A stretch of DNA of 64,000 bases from Phycisphaeraceae bacterium (GTDB lineage Bacteria > Planctomycetota > Phycisphaerae > Phycisphaerales > Phycisphaeraceae): NCBI GenBank assembly GCA_020849625.1, contig JADLFV010000080.1:1-64000 (forward strand). The letters are read 5' to 3'. Positions within the stretch are counted from its first letter, which is position 1, and each line of letters starts with the position of its first letter. The notes under the pieces are model-generated. The model saw nothing but the letters and a program-made list of their open reading frames with translations. It did no database searches and was not told the origin of the DNA. The position numbers and the translations under genes are program-made. Shown here in pieces: positions 8,506-16,539 of the stretch.

Positions 8506-9144
8506 ATGCCCCGCACGCGCATCAAAATCTGTGGTGTCCGCCACGTCGAGACGGCTCTGGCGGCAGCCGCGGCCGGGGCAGATGCCATCGGGCTGGTGTT
8601 CGCCCCGCAATCGCCGCGGCGGATCACGGTGCAGGAGGCGACGCGGATCGCCGCCGCGTTGCCCGCCTGGGTGGAGCCGGTGGGACTGTTCGTCAACGAG
8701 CCGGTCGATCGCATCAGGCGCATCGCCGCGGACGTGGGCCTGCGCACGGTGCAACTGCACGGGGATGAATCGCAGGAGGCGGCCGCGGCTCTGCGCCCGC
8801 TGGCGGTGGTCAAGAAACTGACGATCGGCCAGATCAACTGGTCGCACTGGATGCACGTCAACGCGGTGCTGTTCGATACGCCCGTAGCCACAGGCGAAAT
8901 GCCCGGCGGCACGGGGCGCACGTTCGACTGGTCGCAGTTGAGCGTGCTCGACGATGCGCCGCCGATCATCCTGGCTGGGGGGCTGAATCCGGACAACGTC
9001 GCTGCGGCCATAGCGGCGGTGCATCCCTTCGGCGTCGATGTGTCCAGCGGCGTCGAGTCCGAGCCCGCCGTCAAAAGCATCGAACTGATCGCAGCCTTCT
9101 GCGACGCGGTCCGCCGCGCCGACGAACAGCAGCGCTGCAAATAA
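8506..9144 (+). CDS. trpF: Phosphoribosylanthranilate isomerase
   Basis: A TIM-barrel enzyme of tryptophan synthesis that converts N-(5-phosphoribosyl)anthranilate to the carboxyphenylamino-deoxyribulose phosphate. The N-terminal RIKICGVR with the catalytic cysteine, the strand LFVNEP, VQLHGDE, LFDTP with the catalytic aspartate, the phosphate loop IILAGGLNPDN and GVDVSSGVES are all present. ATG 8506 makes the protein start MPRTRIKICG as in the family; an in-frame ATG at 8485 is possible. It is not in a trp operon here, though trpS lies 3 kb downstream. Confidence 0.93.
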   Translation: MPRTRIKICGVRHVETALAAAAAGADAIGLVFAPQSPRRITVQEATRIAAALPAWVEPVGLFVNEPVDRIRRIAADVGLRTVQLHGDESQEAAAALRPLAVVKKLTIGQINWSHWMHVNAVLFDTPVATGEMPGGTGRTFDWSQLSVLDDAPPIILAGGLNPDNVAAAIAAVHPFGVDVSSGVESEPAVKSIELIAAFCDAVRRADEQQRCK

Positions 9145-9165
9145 TTCTTTGAAAGGCCCTGTCTC

Positions 9166-10539
9166 GTGCAACAATTCCCCTCGATTCGGGCGTTATGTTT
9201 GTGGGTCGTATCGCTGTCCATGCTCTGCCCCTGGCCCGGTCACGCCCAGGATGCCTCGCCGCAGTGGTACAAGGGCAACACGCACACGCACAGCTTCTGG
9301 TCCGATGGCAACCAGTTCCCGGAGATGATCGTTGACTGGTACAAGAACCACGGCTACCAGTTCCTGTGCCTGTCCGATCACAATCTGCTGAGCGAAGGTG
9401 AAAAATGGGTCACGCTCTCGGCCATGATGAAGCGGGTGAAGGATCCAGCCATCGACGTGGTGGGCTTGTATCGCGCACGCTTCGGCGATGACTGGGTCGA
9501 GACCCGCCAGTCGCAGCCGGACGCCGAGGGCAAGACGGAACTGGAGGTGCGCCTGCACGCGCTGGCGGAGTTCAGGCCGATGTTCGAGGAGCCGGGCGCG
9601 TTTCTGCTGATCCAGGCCGAGGAGATCACCGAGTCGTACGAGATGAAGCCGGTGCACACCAACGCGGTGAATTTGCAGCAGGCGATCGAAAAGCAGGGCG
9701 GCGATTCGGTGCGCGACGTGATGCGCAACCACCTGCTGGCGGTGCTGGCCCAGCAGCAGCAGGTCCACGATCCGATCATGGCCCACCTCAATCACCCCAA
9801 CTTCCGCTGGGGTATCACCGCTGAGGACCTGGCCAACGTGCTGGAAGAAGAGTTCTTCGAGGTCTATAACGGCCACCCCGCCACCAACCACTTCGGCGAT
9901 GACTACCGCCCCGGCGACGAGCGTCTCTGGGACATCGCCAACACGCTGCGCCTCAGCGAGTTCAAAGCGTCCCCGCTATACGCCCTGGGCACCGACGACG
10001 CCCATCAGTATCACGGCGGCGACAACCCCGCTTCGCCCGGCAAGGGTTGGATCATGGTCCGCGCCGCCGAACTGTCGCCCGCCGCCATCATCACCGCCAT
10101 GCGCCGCGGCGACTTCTACGCCTCCAGCGGCGTGACGTTACGCGATATCCGCTACGACCCGGCCGATCGCCGCATCACCATCGAGATCGATCCCGCGCCC
10201 GGCGAAACCTACACCACCGTCTTCCACGGCACACGCGCCGGCTACGACGCCTCCCATCGCGACCCGACCGACGCCGAAGGCAAACCCATCGAGTCCACCT
10301 GCATCTACAGCGACGACGTCGGGGCTGTCCTGTCCACGCAGACCGGCAGCACCGTCAGCTACCAACTGGCCGGCGACGAACTGTACGTGCGGGCCACCAT
10401 CAGCAGCGACCGCGCCCCCGACAATCCCAGCTACGAAAACCAGGTGAAACAGGCCTGGACGCAACCGTTCGGCTGGCGCGACAACGTCGAAAACATGGGC
10501 ACGTCGCGCCTGAGCGATCCGATGCAGCCGAGCCATTAG
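9166..10539 (+). CDS. Secreted PHP-domain metallophosphoesterase-like protein
   Basis: A 457-residue protein with a signal peptide (residues 1-27, ending GHAQ). A PHP domain follows: the first metal motif THTHSFWSDG, then CLSDHN, a middle histidine region (MAHLNHPNF) and the late motif ALGTDDAHQY. PHP domains hydrolyse phosphoesters with three metal ions; secreted versions are poorly characterised. The start is GTG 9166 with GAAAGG upstream. It follows trpF by 21 bases in the same direction. The C-terminal 100 residues are beta-rich without a recognised domain. Confidence 0.85.
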   Translation: MQQFPSIRALCLWVVSLSMLCPWPGHAQDASPQWYKGNTHTHSFWSDGNQFPEMIVDWYKNHGYQFLCLSDHNLLSEGEKWVTLSAMMKRVKDPAIDVVGLYRARFGDDWVETRQSQPDAEGKTELEVRLHALAEFRPMFEEPGAFLLIQAEEITESYEMKPVHTNAVNLQQAIEKQGGDSVRDVMRNHLLAVLAQQQQVHDPIMAHLNHPNFRWGITAEDLANVLEEEFFEVYNGHPATNHFGDDYRPGDERLWDIANTLRLSEFKASPLYALGTDDAHQYHGGDNPASPGKGWIMVRAAELSPAAIITAMRRGDFYASSGVTLRDIRYDPADRRITIEIDPAPGETYTTVFHGTRAGYDASHRDPTDAEGKPIESTCIYSDDVGAVLSTQTGSTVSYQLAGDELYVRATISSDRAPDNPSYENQVKQAWTQPFGWRDNVENMGTSRLSDPMQPSH

Positions 10540-10585
10540 GGCCGGGCTCGCCTTGGCTGGCACGATCCGTCGATTGCGTTAGCCA

Positions 10586-10741
10586 GCATGATTCATTGAA
10601 CCACGAAGACACGAAGGACACGAAGAAAACGCAAAGAGAATGTGCATGGTGCAACGCACTTGATCTACGAACCCGAACGCTTCCATGATAATTGCTTCGT
10701 GACCTTCCTCGTGATCTTCGTGTCTTCGTGGTGAATCATGC
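10586..10741 (+). repeat. Inverted repeat with CACGAAGACACGAAGG words and 10-bp ends
   Basis: The ends are GCATGATTCA (10586-10595) and TGAATCATGC (10732-10741), a perfect 10-base inverted pair. Inside, the left arm iterates CCACGAAGACACGAAGGA and the right arm its complement (CTTCGTG iterated). It lies between the convergent PHP and ArsR genes. Confidence 0.85.
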
Positions 10742-10781
10742 GGCAAAGTTAGCGGTGCCCGATGCCGTAAGATTCGGCCGA

Positions 10782-11069
10782 TCAGGCTGCACCGCATTGA
10801 TCGAGCCAGCGGCGCACCCGGCGCAGGGCGGGGACGTTGCGACGATAGACCCGACGGTTGCCAACCGCATGGTGCGTCACCAGTCCCGCCTCGCGCAGCA
10901 CGCGCAGATGCTGGGACAAGGCCGGCATGCTCAGCTTCAACCCCGCCATCAGTTCGCCGGCACTGGCCTCACCATTGCCCAGCGTGCGCAAAATGCGCCG
11001 CCGCGATGGATGCGCCAACCCCCGAAACACATCCGCCCGATCCGCATCACTCAAAACTGGTCTGGCCAT
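10782..11069 (-). CDS. ArsR-family winged-helix regulator
   Basis: A 95-residue winged-helix repressor. The segment ASAGELMAGLKLSMPALSQH matches the recognition helix of ArsR proteins (sensor-type HTH_20), and FRGLAHPSRRRIL is the usual first helix. No cysteine metal site is visible apart from one C-terminal cysteine, so it is probably not a classical metal sensor. An AT-rich palindromic word starts ten bases before its start codon and recurs 163 bases further upstream, suggesting autoregulation. Confidence 0.88.
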   Translation of the reverse strand: MARPVLSDADRADVFRGLAHPSRRRILRTLGNGEASAGELMAGLKLSMPALSQHLRVLREAGLVTHHAVGNRRVYRRNVPALRRVRRWLDQCGAA

Positions 11070-11078
11070 GAAGAATAA

Positions 11079-11094
11079 ATTTAAGTTAAATATG
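11079..11094. promoter_or_regulatory. Candidate ArsR operator, copy 1
   Basis: ATTTAAGTTAAATATG contains the palindrome TTTAA-G-TTAAA. It lies immediately upstream of the ArsR start codon, is far more AT-rich than its surroundings and is identical over 16 bases to copy 2. Confidence 0.55.
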
Positions 11095-11241
11095 TTCTTT
11101 CGTCAAGCCGTCGCGGCAGCAGAAGTGGTTCATGACAGCATCAGATCCACATGTGGACGTGCATGGTACGGGCACGCCCCGCACGCAGCCGTGTCGCCCG
11201 ATACGACCGCCTCGCTCAATCAGGCCTGTTCACAACAACTT

Positions 11242-11257
11242 ATTTAAGTTAAATATG
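11242..11257. promoter_or_regulatory. Candidate ArsR operator, copy 2
   Basis: This is a second identical copy of ATTTAAGTTAAATATG. In both copies the terminal ATG opens a short frame with partly similar codons (F/I-F-x-Q-x-V-A), so the repeat may be a duplication that once included the start of a small gene. Confidence 0.5.
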
Positions 11258-11362
11258 ATCTTTTATCAGAAGGTGGCGCAGGAGCAGATGGTCGAGACGA
11301 GGGAGTGGGGTGGAACGGTGATCGCCGGGGGGATCGGCGGGTGAAGGTCGAGGCACAGGGTC

Positions 11363-11390
11363 TTGACGGGGGGCAGTGGGCTGAGATAAT
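11363..11390 (+). promoter_or_regulatory. Candidate promoter of the trpS leader
   Basis: TTGACG (11363-11368) and GATAAT (11385-11390) are separated by 16 bases. Transcription would begin near 11397, three bases before the leader-peptide ATG. Confidence 0.55.
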
Positions 11391-11399
11391 GAATGCACC

Positions 11400-11459
11400 A
11401 TGAGTCGCTTTGCCTGCTACAGCACGTCCCGGGTCTGGTGCTGGCGCGTCGGCGCCTGA
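11400..11459 (+). CDS. Putative trpS leader peptide with two Trp codons
   Basis: This is a 19-codon frame translating to MSRFACYSTSRVWCWRVGA and ending in TGA 66 bases before the trpS start. Tryptophan codons at positions 13 and 15 (TGG at 11436 and 11442) lie within overlapping hairpin sequences. There is no ribosome binding site, and the candidate promoter puts transcript start almost at the ATG, so it would be a leaderless message. Ribosome stalling at Trp codons is a known way to control tryptophan genes. Assigning it here is inference from codon content and position, and GC-rich DNA can produce TGG by chance. Confidence 0.4.
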   Translation: MSRFACYSTSRVWCWRVGA

Positions 11460-11513
11460 ACCATCCTCCTGCCCAAAATCTGTATCCTGTGGATTCGTTT
11501 ACCCGCTAACGAA
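11420..11513 (+). promoter_or_regulatory. Hairpins between leader peptide and trpS (possible attenuator)
   Basis: Three perfect small stems occur in the leader. CAGCAC (11420-11425) pairs with GTGCTG (11438-11443). GGCGC (11443-11447) pairs with GCGCC (11452-11456) and shares a base with the first, so the two compete at the junction. TTCGTT (11494-11499) pairs with AACGAA (11508-11513), just before the trpS start. No uridine run is seen, so control would be at translation or Rho level and not by intrinsic termination. Confidence 0.35.
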
Positions 11514-11525
11514 AGCGATCGGACT

Positions 11526-12500
11526 ATGAAACGCGTTCTATCCGGCATCCAGCCCTCCGGGCAACTGCACGTCGGTAACTTCGCCGGGGCCATCCGCCAG
11601 TTCGTGGAGATGCAGCGCGACCACGAGATGTACGTCTTCGTGGCCAGCTATCACGCCCTGACCTCCACCCGCGACCCCCGGAAGTTGAGCGAGAACATCC
11701 GTCAGGTCGTCATCGATTACATCGCCTTCGGCCTCGACCCCGCCCCCGGAAAGGTCAATATCTATCTGCAACACGATGTACCGGAGGTCACCGAGCTGTG
11801 CTGGTTGCTCTCGTGCGTGTGCCCCAAGCACATGATGGACAAGGCTACCAGCTTCAAGGACAAGGTGTCCAAGGGTTTGCAGGCCAGCATCGGGTTGTAC
11901 GTGTATCCGATCCTGCAGGCGGCCGACATTCTCAGTGTCGATCCGGACCTGGTGCCGGTGGGCAGCGACCAGGTGCAGCACGTGGAGATCACGCGAGACC
12001 TGGCCATGAAGTTCAACCACTACTTCGGCGAAACGTTCAAGGTGCCCGCCCACAAGCTGCGTGAAGAAGCGGGAACCCTTCCGGGGGTGGACGGGCAGAA
12101 GATGAGCAAGTCCTACGGCAACACGATCGATCCGTTCATGGCCGAGAAGCCGCTGCGTAAAAGGATCATGTCGATCGTAACCGACTCGACCCCGGTGGAA
12201 GATCCCAAGGACCCGACCCAGTGCACGGTGTTCCAAATCTTCCGGGGGCTGGCGGGGGCCAACGATCCGCGCACGGCTGAACTGGAGCAGCGCTACCGGG
12301 CCGGCGGCATGGGCTATGGCGACGCCAAGAAGGCGCTGTTCGAGTTGATCCTGGAGGAGTTCGGCTCAGCGCGGCGCAAACGGGTGGAGCTGATGAACGA
12401 TCCGGGCTACATCGAAACGGTGCTGCGTCATGGAGCCGCGGCGGCACGGGCCAAGGCACGGGAAGTGACTGATCGGGCGCGCAAGGCGTGCGGGCTGTGA
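11526..12500 (+). CDS. trpS: Tryptophanyl-tRNA synthetase
   Basis: A class I synthetase of 324 residues. The HIGH-type motif is in SGIQPSGQLHVGNFAGAI near the N-terminus and the KMSKS motif in GQKMSKSYGN. The intervening SDQVQHVEITRDLA and DVPEVTELCWLLSC are characteristic. It is convergent with fliS downstream. Four copies of the CCCCCGGAA word lie in this gene (11675, 11743, 12079, 12240), the highest density in the window, always in loops that tolerate variation. It may be controlled by a Trp-codon leader peptide upstream. Confidence 0.96.
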   Translation: MKRVLSGIQPSGQLHVGNFAGAIRQFVEMQRDHEMYVFVASYHALTSTRDPRKLSENIRQVVIDYIAFGLDPAPGKVNIYLQHDVPEVTELCWLLSCVCPKHMMDKATSFKDKVSKGLQASIGLYVYPILQAADILSVDPDLVPVGSDQVQHVEITRDLAMKFNHYFGETFKVPAHKLREEAGTLPGVDGQKMSKSYGNTIDPFMAEKPLRKRIMSIVTDSTPVEDPKDPTQCTVFQIFRGLAGANDPRTAELEQRYRAGGMGYGDAKKALFELILEEFGSARRKRVELMNDPGYIETVLRHGAAAARAKAREVTDRARKACGL

Positions 12501-12507
12501 GCAATGT

Positions 12508-12618
12508 GTGATTGCATGATTTCTTGATTGCTTGAATGAATTCAATGCGCAGCGTTATCGTGCATTCAACGCCAATTCCTTCATTCAGGCATTCAAGCAA
12601 TCAAGCATTCAAGCAATG
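12508..12618 (+). repeat. Word-iterated inverted repeat (TTGATTGCTTGAATG family)
   Basis: The left arm (12508-12543) has GATTGCATGATTTCTTGATT followed by GCTTGAATG. The right arm (12576-12618) iterates CATTCAAGCAATCAAG. It occupies the gap between the convergent trpS and fliS stops and could terminate both. Confidence 0.8.
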
Positions 12619-12621
12619 TTC

Positions 12622-13074
12622 TCACGCCGACTTCGACCACGTGCTCATCGCGGTCTGGCGGGCGCTGTCGGCGGGCTGGCTGTTTTCGGGGTCTTCCTGT
12701 TCGCTGAGCTTGGTGATCAGCATCTGCCAGGTCTGCCGCTCGTAGTCCAGCAGCTTGATGGCTTCGTCGATTTCCTCGACGCGGCGATTCATGTTGGCGT
12801 CCACCAGCTTGCGGTAGATGTAGGTGTAGAGTGCGGCCAGGCGGTCGCACAGTTGCGGATCGACGTCGCGTTTGAGGCGGGTGGAAAGCTCGAGCACGAT
12901 CTTCTGAGCGCGCACGAGGTTGTTGTAGCTGGTTTCCAGGTCCTGCTTTTCCAAGGCCAGGCGGGCCTGGCGGGCGAACTTCAATGCCCCGTCATAGAGC
13001 ATCAGCCGCAACTCCAGGGGCGAGGCGGTCATGATCTGGGTCTTGAGATACGGATTGACGGCAGCCTGTTTCAT
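12622..13074 (-). CDS. fliS: Flagellar export chaperone FliS
   Basis: A 150-residue helical protein of the FliS family, which binds the C-terminus of flagellin in the cytoplasm and prevents early polymerisation. The N-terminal YLKTQIMTASPLELRLMLYD is the family hallmark (the usual form is Y-x-x-x-x-V-x-x-A-s-p-x-e-L-i-x-m-L-y-d). The C-terminal 25 residues are a charged tail. It follows fliD in the same direction after a 180-base gap that holds a repeat. Confidence 0.93.
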   Translation of the reverse strand: MKQAAVNPYLKTQIMTASPLELRLMLYDGALKFARQARLALEKQDLETSYNNLVRAQKIVLELSTRLKRDVDPQLCDRLAALYTYIYRKLVDANMNRRVEEIDEAIKLLDYERQTWQMLITKLSEQEDPENSQPADSARQTAMSTWSKSA

Positions 13075-13167
13075 GATGAGATTCGGACCCTTGTGTCGGC
13101 CGCGGGCGATGGCGGACCATTCGCTCTATCGGCCAGTCGAGGGGTGGCTCGTGAGTGACCGGTAACG

Positions 13168-13256
13168 AATGATGATGGATGATGTATGAAGGATGATGGA
13201 TGAAGGATGTCCGGCCTTCTGAATCTCATCCCTCATCCTTCATCCTTCATCCCTCA
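13168..13256 (-). repeat. Word-iterated inverted repeat (GGATGAAGGATGAT family)
   Basis: The left arm (about 13170-13209) iterates GATGGATGAAGGATG and the right arm (13227-13256) iterates CATCCTTCATCC. The right arm reaches into the fliD stop codon. It separates fliD from fliS and could form a strong hairpin in the transcript. Confidence 0.8.
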
Positions 13257-16200
13257 ACCGTTGCTGGCGCTGAGGTTGGAGGCGAGGCTGGCCAGGTTGT
13301 TCAGCGCGCCGTTCTGGGTCTGCAGGGTGGCCAGGGCCGATTCCATGGCGGCGAACTGCGATTCGAGGCGGGCGCGTTTCTGCTCCAGCAACTGGTTGAG
13401 GCTTTCGATGCGGGCGTTGTAGTTTTTGACCTGCTGGGCCAGCGAGTCCAGCTTGGTCTGCACGGGGCTGTAGTCAACGTCGGTCAGCCGCTCGGCCACA
13501 TCGAGCAGGTACTGGCCGGGGCCCTGGGCGACCAGCACGTCTTCGCCGTCGTCGTTTTCCTCGGTCAATTCGTAGGTGAACAGGGCCTTGACGCCGACGG
13601 GATCGTTGGCCAGCGCGGCCTGGAACTTGGCGGTGTCGAGCTGGAGTTGTCCGCCGCTGACGCTGATGCCGACCTGCAGGAGGTTGTTGTATTGGCTGGT
13701 GGTGTTGGAGCCGCGTCGGATGACGGCATTGAACAGTTGCTGCTTGATCTGGGCGACGGTGGAATCGCCCAGCAGCAGGCCGCGCTTTTCAGTTTCCGTG
13801 TCGTAGCTGCTGAGGTTGTCGATGTTGGTGACGAGCGCGTTGAAGTTCTCGACGAATTTCTGCACCGTGCTGGTGATCGATTCGGTGTCCTTGGCGATGG
13901 TCACGGTGACGGGCTGACTGCTGGCGGTCTTGAGGGTGATGTCCAGGCCGGGCAGTACGTCGTCGAGGGTGTTGCTGGAGCTGATCAGGGCGATGGATTT
14001 GGCGGGATCGCCGCCACCGAAGAAGACCACGGCATCCTGTGCCTCGGTGAGATTGATGGCATTGAAGCCGAGCCCGCCGTCATCGAAGACGAACGAGCCG
14101 CTGGAGCCGGCGTTTTCGCTGCTGAGACTGAGGCGATAGGGGTCGCCGGGCGAGCCATCATTGATGATGGAGGCGACGACGCCGACGTTGGCTTCGTTGA
14201 TGGCGGTGACCAAGTCCTGCAGTGTGGTGACCTGCACGAGCGATCCCCCGCCGATGACGCCGTCGCTGTTGGTGTCGGATTTTTCGATGCCCAGGTCGGC
14301 CGCAGCGGTCGAGCCGGAGTCTGCGAAGGCTTCGACCTTGAAAGTGGTCGAGCCGGAAGTGTTGTCGGTGAGCTTGAGGCCGGCCTCGATGGCGTTGATG
14401 GAAGCGGTGACCGAGCCGCCGGTCTGGGTGGCGATGGCGTCGATCAGTTCCTGCACGGTGGTGACGCCGTCGAGGTCGATGTCATGGGTAGCGCCGTCGC
14501 GGGTGGTGATGGTGAACTCAGCTTCACCCACGGTGTTGGCGATGCCTTCGCCGTCGTTGAGTGTGGACAGGAGGGTGGCGGCTTCCAGGACGTTGGCGGT
14601 GATGGAGACGGTTTTCTCGAAGGAGCCGTCGATGTCCGCCCCGAAGGTGTCCGCTTCACCGAGGATGCCGAGGCTGGCGGCCGTGGTGGAGCCGGACTCT
14701 TCGACCTTCATCTTGCTGATGGGCGCGGCATTGGTGTCGGTCAGGAGGATGCCGTCGCCGCTGGCGTTGATGGAAGCGGTGATGTAGAGGCCGCGGCTGT
14801 TGATTTCGTTGAGCACGTCGCCGATGGTCGTCTCATCGCCCTGGGTGAGATCGACGGTGGCGGACTTGCCGGACGAGTCGGTGAGGATGAACTTGCCGCG
14901 GACGATGCCGAGAGCGTCGAAGCTGGTGGCCGGGGTGATGTAACGGAACTGGAGGTTGCCCGAGTCAACGGTGTCGGTGTCGCTGAAGGTGCCGGCCAGA
15001 CCAAGATCAGCGGCAGCCGAACCTGTGGAGTCGGAGATCACGATGTCACCACCCCCGGAAGTGGAATCGGTCAGCAGCAGGCCGTTACCGGTGTTGTTCA
15101 GTGATGCGGTGGCGCCGCCGCCGGCCGCGTTGATCAGTCGGATGACGTCGGTCACGGAAGTTGCACCGGCCAGATCGACGTCGAAGTCGTTGCCGTCGCG
15201 GGTCTGAATGTTGATGGTGCCCAGGGTGGTGACGCCGGCGCCGCCGTTGAGGTTTCGCAGCAGTTTGCTGTTGATGCCGCCGGTCAGTCGCGTGCCGCCG
15301 ATCTGGCCGTTGGCGTCGCTGTCATCGCCGAGGATGCCCAGGTCGGCCGCGGTATTGGAGCTGTTGAGGGCGGTGACGGTGAATGACGCGCCGCCGCCGG
15401 TGGTGTCGGTCAGCACCAGGCCCAATCCGTCGGCGCTGATGGCCGCGGTGATGACACCGCCGGTTTCTTCTTCGATCTCATCGATGACGTCGCCGAGGTT
15501 GGTGGCGTTGGCCAGGGAGATGTCGTAGGTGGTGGCGTCGCTGGCGGTGATGCGGAAGTCGTTTAGGCTGCCGTGCATGCGAATGCCGGTGCCGTCGTTG
15601 AGGGTGGCCAGGACCGAAGCGCGGCCGACGGTGTTGACGGTGGTGCCGCTGAGCGTGTCGGTGCCGGCGGAGTTGCCCAGGAGGCCGAGGCTGCTGGCGG
15701 TGCTGGAGGTTCCGACGTTGGCGACGATGAGGTTGCCGGTGGTTTCGCCGGACAGGTCGGTGATTTTCAGGCCGTCGCCGTTGACCTCCGCCAGCACGCG
15801 GATGCCGGTGGCGTTGTTGATCTGGTCGAGCACGTCATCGACGGTGACCGCCCGCGACAGGTCGATCAGGGCCGAGGCGCCGGAGCGATCGGTGATGCGA
15901 ATGTACCCGCGGCGGATGCCGGAGCCGCCGTTGAGCGAATCGAGGTTGGTGTCACGGTCGAGGCGGGCTTCACCGCGCTCGAAGGTGAGCGTACCGCCGG
16001 GCAGCGGCGTGCTGTTGGTGTCGCCGAAGCCGCGGGTGATGGTCTGCTGCGAGCTGACCAGTCGGCTGACCAGGAAACTGTAAGTTCCGGGGGTGGCGGA
16101 TGAACTGCTGGAGGCGGTGAGGATTTCCTCGTTGCTGCTGGCGGCAGTGGTGGCGTTGAAGCTGGCGGGCTTGACCAGGCCGTCGATCGAGGTCTTGAGC

Positions 16201-16370
16201 CCGAGCAGTTGAGCGTTGATGTTCTGAAACGCAGCCTGCTGCGACTGCAGGACGCCGACCCGGCTCTGGAGGATGGACACCGGCCGGGAATCCAGGGCGA
16301 TGAGCTGATCGATCAGTTCCGCGGTGTTGATGCCGCTGATCAGTCCGACGCCGGTGGTGATGGTTCCCAT
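13254..16370 (-). CDS. fliD: Flagellar hook-associated protein 2 (cap), enlarged FliD
   Basis: The filament cap protein that helps flagellin assemble at the tip of the growing filament. The N-terminal domain (MGTITTGVGLISGINTAELI onward, about 1-110) and the C-terminal domain (about 790-1038, with a final coiled-coil NYNARIESLNQLLEQKRARL) are typical. The centre is not. About five and a half tandem modules of roughly 110-115 residues lie between about residues 142 and 790. Each has a G-x-[IF]-x-I-T-x-[RS]-[DS]-G start, a V-x-[DE]-[VL]-[IL]-x-x-I-N helix and a G-L-x-L-T-D end, the flagellin_hook_IN pattern. The result, 1038 residues, is about twice a normal FliD. Two CCCCCGGAA words lie in the gene. 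Confidence 0.93.
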   Translation of the reverse strand: MGTITTGVGLISGINTAELIDQLIALDSRPVSILQSRVGVLQSQQAAFQNINAQLLGLKTSIDGLVKPASFNATTAASSNEEILTASSSSSATPGTYSFLVSRLVSSQQTITRGFGDTNSTPLPGGTLTFERGEARLDRDTNLDSLNGGSGIRRGYIRITDRSGASALIDLSRAVTVDDVLDQINNATGIRVLAEVNGDGLKITDLSGETTGNLIVANVGTSSTASSLGLLGNSAGTDTLSGTTVNTVGRASVLATLNDGTGIRMHGSLNDFRITASDATTYDISLANATNLGDVIDEIEEETGGVITAAISADGLGLVLTDTTGGGASFTVTALNSSNTAADLGILGDDSDANGQIGGTRLTGGINSKLLRNLNGGAGVTTLGTINIQTRDGNDFDVDLAGATSVTDVIRLINAAGGGATASLNNTGNGLLLTDSTSGGGDIVISDSTGSAAADLGLAGTFSDTDTVDSGNLQFRYITPATSFDALGIVRGKFILTDSSGKSATVDLTQGDETTIGDVLNEINSRGLYITASINASGDGILLTDTNAAPISKMKVEESGSTTAASLGILGEADTFGADIDGSFEKTVSITANVLEAATLLSTLNDGEGIANTVGEAEFTITTRDGATHDIDLDGVTTVQELIDAIATQTGGSVTASINAIEAGLKLTDNTSGSTTFKVEAFADSGSTAAADLGIEKSDTNSDGVIGGGSLVQVTTLQDLVTAINEANVGVVASIINDGSPGDPYRLSLSSENAGSSGSFVFDDGGLGFNAINLTEAQDAVVFFGGGDPAKSIALISSSNTLDDVLPGLDITLKTASSQPVTVTIAKDTESITSTVQKFVENFNALVTNIDNLSSYDTETEKRGLLLGDSTVAQIKQQLFNAVIRRGSNTTSQYNNLLQVGISVSGGQLQLDTAKFQAALANDPVGVKALFTYELTEENDDGEDVLVAQGPGQYLLDVAERLTDVDYSPVQTKLDSLAQQVKNYNARIESLNQLLEQKRARLESQFAAMESALATLQTQNGALNNLASLASNLSASNG

Positions 16371-16539
16371 GAGCAGCGGCCTCCCGACGGGCGCGGAGAT
16401 CGCCCGTCATTGAGTTATCGACCCATTGTGGGAACGGGCTTGAGGGCGAATCCCGCTCAGGTGCGGTCCGACAGTGATAGCTGTTCACCAGGGCCTTGGC
16501 GAACTGGAGATAGCTTGTCGAAAGCCCATCTTCCGGCAG

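Noticed and set aside
13168-13256. CRISPR-like iterated GGATGAAGG words
   Set aside because: Units are 7-12 bases, there are no unique spacers of constant length, and the second half is the complement of the first. It is an inverted repeat, not a CRISPR array.
13200-15104. 634-residue open frame antisense to fliD
   Set aside because: It is the complementary-strand shadow of the repetitive, GC-rich fliD coding sequence: its Gly/Val/Asp-rich translation mirrors the fliD codons and it shows no domain or ribosome binding site.
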